NCBI GenBank assembly: GCA_944393695.1
Contig: CALYAY010000004.1
Coordinates: 38,077-102,076, forward strand
DNA length: 64,000 nucleotides
Direction of reading: 5' to 3'
From: an uncultured Alphaproteobacteria bacterium
Lineage (GTDB): Bacteria; Pseudomonadota; Alphaproteobacteria; RF32; CAG-239
Shown here: positions 18,459 to 25,787 of the stretch, in pieces
Layout of the letters: every line of letters begins with the position of its first letter
Numbering within the stretch: the stretch's first letter is position 1
Made by a program: the position numbers and the translations under genes
Notes under the pieces: generated by a model
Seen by the model: only the letters and a program-made list of their open reading frames with translations
Databases searched by the model: none
Told to the model about the DNA's origin: nothing

Positions 18459-18469
18459 TGCACAAAAAC

Positions 18470-18493
18470 AAAAAAACATCCCCGACAAGGATG
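18470..18493 (-). terminator. Weak terminator of the glycosyltransferase gene
   Basis: On the minus strand CATCC-loop-GGATG forms a 5-bp stem followed by seven T and then GTTTTT. It lies 18 bases after the glycosyltransferase stop codon. Confidence 0.55.
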
Positions 18494-18511
18494 CACTTCC
18501 GATGCGTGATT

Positions 18512-19285
18512 TTAACGCCGGCTGTCCCTGCTGTTTTTAACCAGCATTTGCAAATTCAGCGAAACCGGATTATAAGATTGTGCTGAAGCGTTAAGAACTG
18601 ACAACACCACATCTTCAGGATAATATTGAAGTAACATAGCCTTTTTTTCTCGTTTCAGACTTTCAGATTTAATTTGAGATATTCCATTCATCCGAAATTG
18701 AGAACACACAAAAGGCAAATGCCGAAACACAACATGATTTTCCATAAAACAGAGCCATTTTTCCTTATCGCTTACGATTTTAAAATCTTCTCTGTAACCG
18801 CCATACTTTTCAAACAATTCTCGGCGGATAAATGAAGATTGATGACCTAATGTATTGGTCAGAAAAAAAGATTTATCCAAAGTATCCGGATATGTCTTAA
18901 TAAAACATTTATCCTTCTCTTCAAACAAACGATAAGAATCTCCATAAAACACATCGGCACGCTTTTCTTTCAGATAAGGAATAACTCTTGCAACAGTATC
19001 CTTATTATAAAGCAAATCTCCCCCATTTAAAAACAAGCAATAATCACCCTTTGCATGTTTTATTCCCTTGTTCATTGCCTCATAAATGCCATTATCCGGC
19101 TCAGAAATAAATACATTAGCACGATTTTTATAAGGTTCTGCTTTAGCTAAAGTATCATCGTCAGAAGCACCGTCAACAATAATCCATTCAAAATTCTGAC
19201 AAGACTGCTCACAAACACTTATGCATGTGCTTTCAATAAACGGCTCATTTTTACAAACGGTAATTATTGATAAGAAATTATCCAA
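18512..19285 (-). CDS. Family 2 glycosyltransferase
   Basis: A GT-A-fold glycosyltransferase likely acting on a cell-surface polysaccharide. The N-terminus LSIITVCKNEPFIESTCISV and WIIVDGASDDDT form the nucleotide-sugar-binding half; NKGIKHAKGDYCLFLNGGDLLY contains the metal-binding acidic region (GGD rather than DxD); GHQSSFIRRELFEKYGGY is a typical acceptor-side motif. The start codon is TTG with AAAGG nine bases before; no ATG is available near the conserved N-terminus. It stands alone between tRNA-Leu and mgtE, is AT-richer than its neighbours, and may be an acquired gene. Donor and acceptor are unknown. Confidence 0.85.
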   Translation of the reverse strand: MDNFLSIITVCKNEPFIESTCISVCEQSCQNFEWIIVDGASDDDTLAKAEPYKNRANVFISEPDNGIYEAMNKGIKHAKGDYCLFLNGGDLLYNKDTVARVIPYLKEKRADVFYGDSYRLFEEKDKCFIKTYPDTLDKSFFLTNTLGHQSSFIRRELFEKYGGYREDFKIVSDKEKWLCFMENHVVFRHLPFVCSQFRMNGISQIKSESLKREKKAMLLQYYPEDVVLSVLNASAQSYNPVSLNLQMLVKNSRDSRR

Positions 19286-19397
19286 GACTTTGAACCTTTC
19301 AAAACTTATTGCAGCAAAACTTCAGCTTAGTTGAAAACAGAAAATCCAATAACCTGCGCAAAATCAAACCATAAAAAACAAAAGCGCATAAAAAAAA

Positions 19398-19483
19398 TGG
19401 TGCGGCCAAGAAGACTTGAACTTCCACGGGCTTAGCCCATAACGACCTCAACGTTACGCGTCTACCAGTTCCGCCATGGCCGC
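19398..19483 (-). tRNA. tRNA-Leu(GAG)
   Basis: An 86-base class II tRNA with acceptor stem GCGGCCA/TGGCCGC, discriminator A and an encoded CCA at 19398-19400. The anticodon stem-loop TAACG-TTGAGGT-CGTTA gives GAG (reads CUC/CUU). D arm, long variable arm (TGGGCTTAGCCCG) and T arm (GTTCAAGTC) are present. A short open frame across it is a chance reading. Confidence 0.96.
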
Positions 19484-19542
19484 ACAAACAAAAATGTTAA
19501 TAACCCAGTTTCAAAAATAAATCAAGCATTTTTTTACACGAC

Positions 19543-20036
19543 ACACTAATCACCCACACCGCTTTCTGGAAACTCGGAGTTTGCGGCAAATAACAAGATT
19601 TAAGGGAGATAAAAGCACAGCGTACAAAGAGGTACGTGAGCATTTTATCTTCCCGAAAAATCTGTATTAGTTGCCCACCACTCACCAAAAACTCGATATG
19701 TGAGGCGAGTAGTAGGCGTCAAGGGCGAGAAAAATTTTAGCGTACAAAAAGGGTACGTGAATTTTTCGAGACCCGCAGACAACGCACTAATCACCCCACT
19801 GCTTTATGAAAACTCGGAGTTTGTGGCAAATAACAAGATTTAAGGGAGATAAAAGCGCAGCGTACAAAGAGGTACGTGAGCATTTTATCTTCCCGCAAAA
19901 TCTGTATTAGTTGCCCACCGCTCACCAAAAACTCGATATGTGAGGTGAGTAGTAGGCGTCAAGGGCGAGAAAAATTTTAGCGTACAAAAAGGGTACGTGA
20001 ATTTTTCGAGACCCGCCGTCGACGCACTAATCGCCC
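19543..20036. repeat. Exact-period 240-bp tandem repeat with nested hairpins
   Basis: Two nearly identical 240-bp units (19543-19782 and 19783-20022) and the first 14 bases of a third (20023-20036, sharing ACTAATC-CCC). Each unit has an AACTCGGAGTTT palindrome, hairpin A (about 19604-19654 in unit 1), hairpin C (CTCACC ... GGTGAG, about 19681-19708) and hairpin B (about 19723-19774). Hairpins A and B have different stems but share the same tip, AGCGTACAAA-R-AGG-GTACGTGA, so that tip occurs four times. Differences between units are mostly single bases. No credible coding frame; the intergenic space between tRNA-Leu and fliE holds nothing else. Confidence 0.9.
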
Positions 20037-20048
20037 ACAGAGCGAGTT

Positions 20049-20372
20049 TTATATGGTCATTTGAATAATCTCCCGATAAGCCTTAATCGCACTGTCGCGG
20101 AAAGCAACGACCGTCTCCAGCGTGTGCTCGGCGTTGGATATAGCCATGACCACATCCTGAACATCGGCTTTGCCGGCTATTCCGAGCATTGACAGGGTTT
20201 CGGCCTGCTTAACGGTTGAAGTGGCTTCTTCAACGGCCGTTTTCACCATATCGCCAAAAGTCTCTTTGGGCTGAGACTCGGCCTTATCGGCTTTATCCAT
20301 CTGCGGCAATCCGCTGATTCGTCCCAAAGCCTGCTGATAGGCTGTCAATGCGCTGGAAACATCATTAATCAC
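20049..20372 (-). CDS. fliE: Flagellar hook-basal body protein FliE
   Basis: A 107-residue export-gate/rod junction protein that connects the MS ring to the rod. Family features are ETFGDMVKTAVEEATSTVKQAETLSMLGIAGKADVQDVVMAISNAE and the amphipathic C-terminus TVVAFRDSAIKAYREIIQMTI. The start codon is GTG with GGGAG upstream. It ends the flgB-flgC-fliE cluster, 15 bases after flgC, and is followed directly by the 240-bp tandem repeat. Confidence 0.93.
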   Translation of the reverse strand: MINDVSSALTAYQQALGRISGLPQMDKADKAESQPKETFGDMVKTAVEEATSTVKQAETLSMLGIAGKADVQDVVMAISNAEHTLETVVAFRDSAIKAYREIIQMTI

Positions 20373-20387
20373 TTTTGTTCTCCCCTG

Positions 20388-20801
20388 TTACTTCAAAACA
20401 TCCAAAACTTTGCTGTTCAGCTCACGCGACGTCCGCATAACACTCAGATTGGCCTCATAGGTGCGTTGAGCTTCTTTCAGGTCCATCATCTCAATCAGCG
20501 GATTAACATTCGGCATCGCCACATAGCCGTTGGCATCGGCTGCCGGATGATTCGGATCATATTTCATAATAAAATCGGATTTGTCTTTGATAATCTTGTC
20601 AACCTTCACCATATCGGCACCGGTCTCCTGATCAACATATTGCTTAAAGGTCACCACCTGCCGGCGATAGGGCTCTCCCCCCCGGGTTGGCGAAACCGAG
20701 TCGACATTGGCCATATTCTCGGAAATCACCCGCAGACGCTGAGCCTGAGCCTTCATCCCCGAAACTGCAATATCCGCACTGACCGACAAATCTCCGTTCA
20801 T
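20388..20801 (-). CDS. flgC: Flagellar basal-body rod protein FlgC
   Basis: A proximal rod protein. The N-terminal rod signature ISGMKAQAQRLRVISENMANVDS and the C-terminal EMMDLKEAQRTYEANLSVMRTSRELNSKVLDVLK are both present, with YVAMPNVNPLIEMMDL as in all FlgC. Length 137 aa is normal. GAGGCGGA precedes the ATG. It sits 12 bases after flgB. Confidence 0.96.
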   Translation of the reverse strand: MNGDLSVSADIAVSGMKAQAQRLRVISENMANVDSVSPTRGGEPYRRQVVTFKQYVDQETGADMVKVDKIIKDKSDFIMKYDPNHPAADANGYVAMPNVNPLIEMMDLKEAQRTYEANLSVMRTSRELNSKVLDVLK

Positions 20802-20813
20802 TTTTCCGCCTCA

Positions 20814-21236
20814 CTAACTGTTAATCTTGGTATTAGCCGTCTGCAACATACCCTTAAACGAAGAATAAATAGTAATCATCCGGTTATAATCACCTTTATT
20901 TTTGCTCACTTCGTTCAGCTGATCTTCCAAAACCACACCGTTGCCGTCAATACTCAGCGGATTCGTCGGCTTGGGTGTATAAACAAGCCCGCCCTGCCCG
21001 TTATCCTTTTCGGGCAGACCGCTCAGATGATGTTCGTCGGTCATGGTCAGCTTCAGCTTTTGCTTATTTGCGGTCAATTTCTCGATTTCCCGGGAAAAAT
21101 CAGGTTTCGTAACATCCTTTGGCAGAAAACCGGGCGTATTGGCATTAGCCACGTTAGCGGCCAGCACCTTTTGACGCTCGCTCAAATAAGAGCGTTCCAC
21201 ATCCACCATTTTAAAAAGTGTCAGTTTATTCAAATC
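20814..21236 (-). CDS. flgB: Flagellar basal-body rod protein FlgB
   Basis: A proximal rod protein: LFKMVDVERSYLSERQKVLAANVANANTPGFLPKDV is the rod N-terminal signature with the ANxANxxTPG motif, and the C-terminal part NRMITIYSSFKGMLQTA is the second rod helix. The start is set at the ATG at 21236 (MDLNKLTLF) because GGGG stands before it and the family begins here; the in-frame reading from 21293 adds 19 unrelated residues. First gene of the flagellar cluster. Confidence 0.92.
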   Translation of the reverse strand, partial: DLNKLTLFKMVDVERSYLSERQKVLAANVANANTPGFLPKDVTKPDFSREIEKLTANKQKLKLTMTDEHHLSGLPEKDNGQGGLVYTPKPTNPLSIDGNGVVLEDQLNEVSKNKGDYNRMITIYSSFKGMLQTANTKINS

Positions 21237-21375
21237 CATATATTTTCCCCGTTTATAAAGGTTACATTCCCCAATATAACCTTTCACATGCAATTTCCGT
21301 GCCGTTTAAATCTTATTGCCAAACCTCTGACTTTGGCTTAGAATATAATGAAAATCCACAACCGGAATATCTGCC

Positions 21376-21699
21376 ATGTCTGATTCTGATAATAGCGAAC
21401 TCTCTTCCAAAAACAACGGCAAAGACAAGTTGTCCCCAGCTTATGCCGTTGCCCTTGGTTATGATCAAAAAAAAGACAATGCTCCCCGGGTTTTGGCCAA
21501 AGGGCAAGGCGAAATTGCCGAAAAGATTATTCAGATAGCTCTTGACGAAGGCATTGAAATCCGTCAGGACGCCGATTTGATAGAAATTCTGAAAGCCGTT
21601 GACATCGAACAGGAAATCCCGGTAGAAGCTTTTGCCGCCGTTGCCGAAATTATCTCTTACGTTTACAAAGCCAACAACCGCCTTTTGTCTGAAAAATAA
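21376..21699 (+). CDS. FlhB C-terminal-domain-like protein (FhlB type)
   Basis: A 107-residue protein equivalent to the cytoplasmic substrate-switch domain of FlhB/YscU without the membrane part. AVALGYD, APRVLAKGQGEIAEKIIQIALDEGI and IPVEAFAAVAEIISYVYK match that domain in order. The autocleavage motif NPTH is replaced by LSPAY, so it should not self-cleave. Such orphan FlhB-like proteins can partly replace the FlhB C-terminus in export switching. It is divergent from flgB-flgC-fliE, which fits a flagellar role. Confidence 0.85.
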   Translation: MSDSDNSELSSKNNGKDKLSPAYAVALGYDQKKDNAPRVLAKGQGEIAEKIIQIALDEGIEIRQDADLIEILKAVDIEQEIPVEAFAAVAEIISYVYKANNRLLSEK

Positions 21700-21872
21700 A
21701 GCTTGCGCTAAAATATTTTATCTTCCGCCAAAGCCTTTGTTTTCCGCCTTACACAGACTTACCATATTTTTTTTAACTAAAACTTATTGCTATACCTTGA
21801 AGCTGCCGACAAAGATATTACTTAAAAAAGTACTATTTAAGCCTCTAATTTACCCAAAAAAAGGATACCGTT

Positions 21873-23129
21873 ATGAAATATCAGCCTAATAAACTGCCTG
21901 CCGTAGAAAAATTTGACAAACTGAAATCCGGAGTCATTTTCATGAAATCCGGACTGGAAAAAATCCGCCTGGCCTTCGAGCTCATCCGCGCCCAGCTGAA
22001 TCAGGTTGACTACATCATCTGGATAGCCCCGCGTCTGAAACTGAATTCCAAACATTACAAAAAATGTCTTGAAGAATATTCGGCAGGAATTCGCAGCAAG
22101 TTTTACTTTTTTCAAATAGAACAGCTTTCTTATTCCGACATCTGCTATCTGGAACTTTACAACCTGACCGACCGGTACAAAACATTTTGTGTGGTAGACA
22201 ACGGCCTCACCATAAAAAACACCAAATCCGGCCGGACCAAAAAGCTGCTGGCCATTGCCGAAAAATTCAAATACAAGCTCATTCTCAGCAGCCTGCCCCT
22301 CACTCAGGGACTGGTTGACTTATATTCCCAGCTTCAGTTCATGAATTCCCGCCTGCTCAACATGACGGAGACCCAGTTTGCCCACAATTTTCTGCCCTTT
22401 ATCGAAAACGAATTCAACCACCTCAAACGCTGGTCTTTTCCCCCTCAGGAAGAATCCCTCATCCGGCGCATCAGTCCGTTTATTTTTGACTGTGACTTTG
22501 ATTTTAACGACAACATAAAAAATTACGAAATTTTTTTTGACCTGACCGAAAAAGAAACTTCCAGCTATTTCGAAGAAAAATGCGACTTTTTACAAAAGCG
22601 CAATCATGTCCCGTTCATGCAGATTGTCCATAAATTCCAGCGCATTTACACCATCTGTAAAACAAAAGTCGAAGCTCTCTTCGAAATCATCAGCGAAATC
22701 CGCCTCCGGCACGAAAAAGTCATTATCTTCGTAAAATTTCTGGATGAAATAAAATTTTTCCGTGACTGCGGCTGGTTTCAATCCGAAAATTTTGTCGTTT
22801 TAACCGGCAAGACCAACAAAAAGAAAGCCATCAACCTGTTCCAAAACAACGTTGACATCATGTTCAGCTCATATGGTGTGGATAATTCAGGCTTAGATAT
22901 GCAAATTTGTAATAATGTGATATTCTTTTCTCAAACTTTTGATTACAAACTGAAGATTCAACTGCTCAGGAGTATGTATAGTGTTGATAAAACAAGAAAA
23001 ATTAACATCTATAACTTTTGGGTCAGAACAGGACTGGATGAAATGATTCGGAAAAATCTTCTGATGAAACATGATGTACTGACAAACGTCTGCAACATCA
23101 TTTCCCGGGAGGAGGCACTTAAACTATGA
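21873..23129 (+). CDS. Degenerate SNF2/superfamily-2 helicase-like protein
   Basis: The 418 residues follow a SNF2 ATPase in order but have lost the catalytic residues. There is no Walker A GKT near the N-terminus (MKSGLEKIRLA). VDYIIWIAPRLKLN resembles motif Ia. VVDNGLTIKN stands where DEAH-x-x-KN is expected. LSSLPLTQGLVDLYSQLQFMN matches motif III (TGTPxxN-LxDLYxLLxFL). EKVIIFVKFLDE, VDNSGLDMQICNNVIFF and LRSMYSVDKTRKINIYNFW match motifs IV-VI without the arginine finger. It may be a non-hydrolysing DNA-binding or scaffold subunit. Its stop overlaps the IbrA-like start by four bases (ATGA), so the genes are translationally coupled. A good AAAGGA site precedes the ATG. Confidence 0.6.
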   Translation: MKYQPNKLPAVEKFDKLKSGVIFMKSGLEKIRLAFELIRAQLNQVDYIIWIAPRLKLNSKHYKKCLEEYSAGIRSKFYFFQIEQLSYSDICYLELYNLTDRYKTFCVVDNGLTIKNTKSGRTKKLLAIAEKFKYKLILSSLPLTQGLVDLYSQLQFMNSRLLNMTETQFAHNFLPFIENEFNHLKRWSFPPQEESLIRRISPFIFDCDFDFNDNIKNYEIFFDLTEKETSSYFEEKCDFLQKRNHVPFMQIVHKFQRIYTICKTKVEALFEIISEIRLRHEKVIIFVKFLDEIKFFRDCGWFQSENFVVLTGKTNKKKAINLFQNNVDIMFSSYGVDNSGLDMQICNNVIFFSQTFDYKLKIQLLRSMYSVDKTRKINIYNFWVRTGLDEMIRKNLLMKHDVLTNVCNIISREEALKL

Positions 23130-24427
23130 AAAAATACCTCGACAAAAATGTATATGAGGCAACCAACGAACGAATTAAATACATATTCGACAACTTCGAC
23201 AATATCTATGTATCTTTTTCTGGCGGAAAAGACAGCGGCCTGCTGCTGAATTTGGTATTGGACTACAAACGCAAACATAATATAAAGAAAAAAATCGGTG
23301 TTTTTCACCAGGACTTTGAAGCCCAATACAAACAGACCACTGAGTTTGTCACCCGCATGTTTGAAAACAACCTGGCCGACATTGATCCTTACTGGGTCTG
23401 CCTGCCCATGGGCTCACGCTGCGCCGTCAGCAACTATCAAATGTACTGGTACACCTGGGATCCGGATGAAAAAGAAAAATGGGTAAGAGAGATGCCCACC
23501 ATGCCATACATCATCAATCTCGACAACAATCCCTTTGATTTCTACCGCTACAAAATGGTTCAGGAAGACCTCTATGCCGAATTCGGCGACTGGTTCTCCC
23601 GTCAGCATGAAGGAAAATCCATTTGTCTGCTGGGAATTCGCGCCGACGAGTCCCTCAACCGATACCGCGCCTATGCCAACATCCGCAAAGAACTGGTTGA
23701 CAACAAGCAGTGGACATCCAAAATGGGCGAAAAATGGTATAATGCCTACCCTCTGTATGACTGGACCACAAAAGACGTCTGGATTGCCAACGGCAAATTT
23801 AACTTTGATTACAACAAAATTTACGATTTGTTTTACAAAGCCGGCCTCTCCATTCATCAAATGCGCGTTGCCAGCCCTTATCACGAAGCGGCCAAAGAAA
23901 GCCTCAACCTCTACCGCGTCCTGGAGCCTGACACCTGGGTCAGAGTCGTCGGCCGCGTTCAGGGAGCAAACTTCGGTGCCATGTACGGCAATACCAAACT
24001 TCTGGGAAGTCGCCGCATTACCCTGCCCAAAGGACACACCTGGCGTTCATATGTAAAATTCCTGCTGGCCACCCTGCCCGATGAAATGCGCCGGAATTAT
24101 ATTGAAAAATTCAAAACATCAATCAAATTCTGGTGGCGCAAAGGCGGCGTCGTCAGTGAAGAAGCCATCAAAGAACTTGAAGCCTGCAACTACAATATCC
24201 GACGCAACGGTAAAAGCCCGTATCGCAGTGTCAAAGAACAAGTACGTTTTCTGGGTACGCCGGATGATACGGATGACATCCGCTCCACCATTGACATTCC
24301 TTCCTGGAAAAGAATGGCCGTCTGCATCCTGAAAAATGACCACCTGTGTAAATACATGGGATTCGCTCAAACCAAAAAACAGGCCGAGCGGGAAAAAGAA
24401 CTCTTACACAAATATCGCAACTTATAG
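23126..24427 (+). CDS. IbrA-like PP-loop (PAPS reductase family, DUF3440) protein
   Basis: A 433-residue member of the adenine-nucleotide alpha-hydrolase/PAPS-reductase fold. The PP-loop is SGGKDS at residues 32-37. GVFHQDFEAQYKQTTEFV, LGIRADESLNRYRA, YPLYDWTTKDVW and GLSIHQMRVASPYHE are typical of the DUF3440 group, whose E. coli member IbrA works with the ParB-like IbrB in regulating eib genes. PAPS reductase relatives also include DndC of DNA phosphorothioation, but no other dnd gene is here. Likely chemistry is adenylylation of an unknown substrate; no function is proven. It is coupled to the SNF2-like gene upstream and to the ParB-like gene 9 bases downstream. Confidence 0.85.
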   Translation: MKKYLDKNVYEATNERIKYIFDNFDNIYVSFSGGKDSGLLLNLVLDYKRKHNIKKKIGVFHQDFEAQYKQTTEFVTRMFENNLADIDPYWVCLPMGSRCAVSNYQMYWYTWDPDEKEKWVREMPTMPYIINLDNNPFDFYRYKMVQEDLYAEFGDWFSRQHEGKSICLLGIRADESLNRYRAYANIRKELVDNKQWTSKMGEKWYNAYPLYDWTTKDVWIANGKFNFDYNKIYDLFYKAGLSIHQMRVASPYHEAAKESLNLYRVLEPDTWVRVVGRVQGANFGAMYGNTKLLGSRRITLPKGHTWRSYVKFLLATLPDEMRRNYIEKFKTSIKFWWRKGGVVSEEAIKELEACNYNIRRNGKSPYRSVKEQVRFLGTPDDTDDIRSTIDIPSWKRMAVCILKNDHLCKYMGFAQTKKQAEREKELLHKYRNL

Positions 24428-24436
24428 AGAGAAATC

Positions 24437-24988
24437 ATGGTAAAGGAAACTCAAACAACAGAAAAAAAACAACCTGCGGGAAAGTTCAAAAGCCCGGTAT
24501 ACAACGTCATTGCCGTACCCTTGGAAAAAGTAAAGGCCAATGATTACAACCCCAACCGCGTTGCCCCGCCGGAAATGAAACTTTTGGAAACCTCCATCTG
24601 GGAAGACGGCTTTACCCAGCCGATTGTCTGCTATCACGACAAAGAAAAAGATGAATATATCATCGTTGACGGCTTCCACCGTTATACCACGATGATGATT
24701 TCCGACCGCATCCGCGAACGCGAAGAAGGAAAAATTCCGGTGGTCGTCATTGACAAAGACCTGGGTGAACGCATTGCTTCAACGATTCGTCACAACCGCG
24801 CCCGCGGCAGCCACAATGTTGACCTTATGAGCAATATTGTCAAAGAATTGCTTGAACTCGAAAAAAGCGACGCCTGGATTGCCCGCAACATCGGCATGTC
24901 CGCTGATGAAATTCTCCGCCTCAAACAAATCACCGGCCTGGCCGCCTTGTTTAAGGACGAAGAATTTTCCCGCAGTTGGGAACTCTGA
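24437..24988 (+). CDS. IbrB-like ParB/Sulfiredoxin-fold protein
   Basis: A 183-residue ParB N-terminal-domain protein. VIAVPLEKVKANDYNPNRV is the first strand and helix, YIIVDGFHRYTTM holds the ParB box-like GxxR region, and STIRHNRARGSHNVDLMSNIV is the RHNxARG motif of IbrB relatives. A short helix-turn-helix-like tail follows (SDAWIARNIGMSADEILRLKQITGL). The fold is used for DNA binding, nuclease or CTP-switch functions. It always follows an IbrA-like protein in the known pairs, as here. Ends the cassette at a strong terminator. Confidence 0.85.
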   Translation: MVKETQTTEKKQPAGKFKSPVYNVIAVPLEKVKANDYNPNRVAPPEMKLLETSIWEDGFTQPIVCYHDKEKDEYIIVDGFHRYTTMMISDRIREREEGKIPVVVIDKDLGERIASTIRHNRARGSHNVDLMSNIVKELLELEKSDAWIARNIGMSADEILRLKQITGLAALFKDEEFSRSWEL

Positions 24989-24998
24989 GCCACAAAAA

Positions 24999-25027
24999 AG
25001 CGGGAAATCATTTCCCGCTTTTTTTCT
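24999..25027 (+). terminator. Terminator of the SNF2-like/IbrA/IbrB cassette
   Basis: A 9-bp stem AGCGGGAAA/TTTCCCGCT with loop TCA, followed by seven or more T, ten bases after the ParB-like stop codon. It marks the three genes as one unit. Confidence 0.9.
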
Positions 25028-25047
25028 ATCTAATTCTGCAGCCTGAA

Positions 25048-25644
25048 TTAATTCAACCTGAAACGCAGCCAAGTAAACAAAACATTTCCGTCATTTTTAA
25101 TTCCGGGCACATAAGCCGCCTGCAGAGCCAAACGCCCGTATTCAATTCCCGCCATCGGCAAAGGCAGCGGCACCGGAATGTAATTATACTCATGGCGCTG
25201 CGTCAGACCGACGGTAAAACCGAGCCCCACCCGAAAATCCCGGTTACAATTGACAAACCAGTTTTTCTGATAAGCATAACCGAACATTGTCTCCAGATAA
25301 AAATTGGAATCCTTAAAAGCAATGGCATACAACCCGTGCCAATCCCCGTCTTCATCATAACGGTATTTACCAAACCCAAGCCCCCAGGCTTCCTCGTTAT
25401 ATTTTTTGATATGTTCGCTGTCATATGCCAACCGGTTATGCCAGGCATAAAAAGGGATATACAGGTCATAACTGTCCGAATTCCATGTTTCCGAAAAATT
25501 ATATTTGGCTCTGCCCCAGACATAATCCCGTCCCTCTTCGGTAAAAATATTCCAGTTCGGCACTTCTTTTTTAGCTTCCGCCGCCTCGACAGAAACCGCA
25601 CACACAACCAGTCCTGAAAATAAAACAACAAAAAACCTGAACAT
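25048..25644 (-). CDS. pagP: Lipid A palmitoyltransferase PagP
   Basis: An eight-strand outer-membrane beta-barrel enzyme that moves a palmitate from phospholipid to lipid A, giving resistance to cationic peptides. A signal peptide covers residues 1-21. The catalytic residues of the family are visible: His in YAWHNRLAYD and Asp-Ser in AFKDSNFYLE. Further signatures are YNEEAWGLGFGKYRYDEDG, GYAYQKNWFVN, FTVGLTQRHEYNYIPVPLPLP and the C-terminal YVPGIKNDGNVLFTWLRF. Monocistronic. PagP is best known from Gammaproteobacteria, so horizontal transfer is possible. Confidence 0.95.
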   Translation of the reverse strand: MFRFFVVLFSGLVVCAVSVEAAEAKKEVPNWNIFTEEGRDYVWGRAKYNFSETWNSDSYDLYIPFYAWHNRLAYDSEHIKKYNEEAWGLGFGKYRYDEDGDWHGLYAIAFKDSNFYLETMFGYAYQKNWFVNCNRDFRVGLGFTVGLTQRHEYNYIPVPLPLPMAGIEYGRLALQAAYVPGIKNDGNVLFTWLRFRLN

Positions 25645-25738
25645 ATAATTATGCCTTTAAACAATCTAAAAAATCTAACCAAATTTATATAACAAACATA
25701 TGATATAATTTCAATCACTTTAAGTTTATATACAACAA

Positions 25739-25778
25739 AATACCCGGACGTCCGGAACCGGGTATCTTTTTTTTGTTT
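25739..25778 (-). terminator. Terminator after pyrG
   Basis: GATACCCGG ... CCGGGTATT forms a 9-bp stem with a secondary CCGGACGTCCGG palindrome in the loop. T-rich tails exist on both sides, better on the plus strand; placed 10 bases after the pyrG stop. Confidence 0.75.
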
Positions 25779-25787
25779 TTTTCCAAA

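Noticed and set aside
19299..19487. 62-codon open frame on the minus strand
   Set aside because: It covers the whole tRNA-Leu gene and has no support of its own.
19543..20036. CRISPR or rRNA-type repeat
   Set aside because: Only two long units without unique spacers, and no rRNA-like sequence. It is a tandem duplication.
21873..24988. Complete Dnd phosphorothioation or prophage
   Set aside because: No DndB, DndD, DndE, integrase, terminase or structural genes are present; only the PP-loop and ParB folds are reminiscent.
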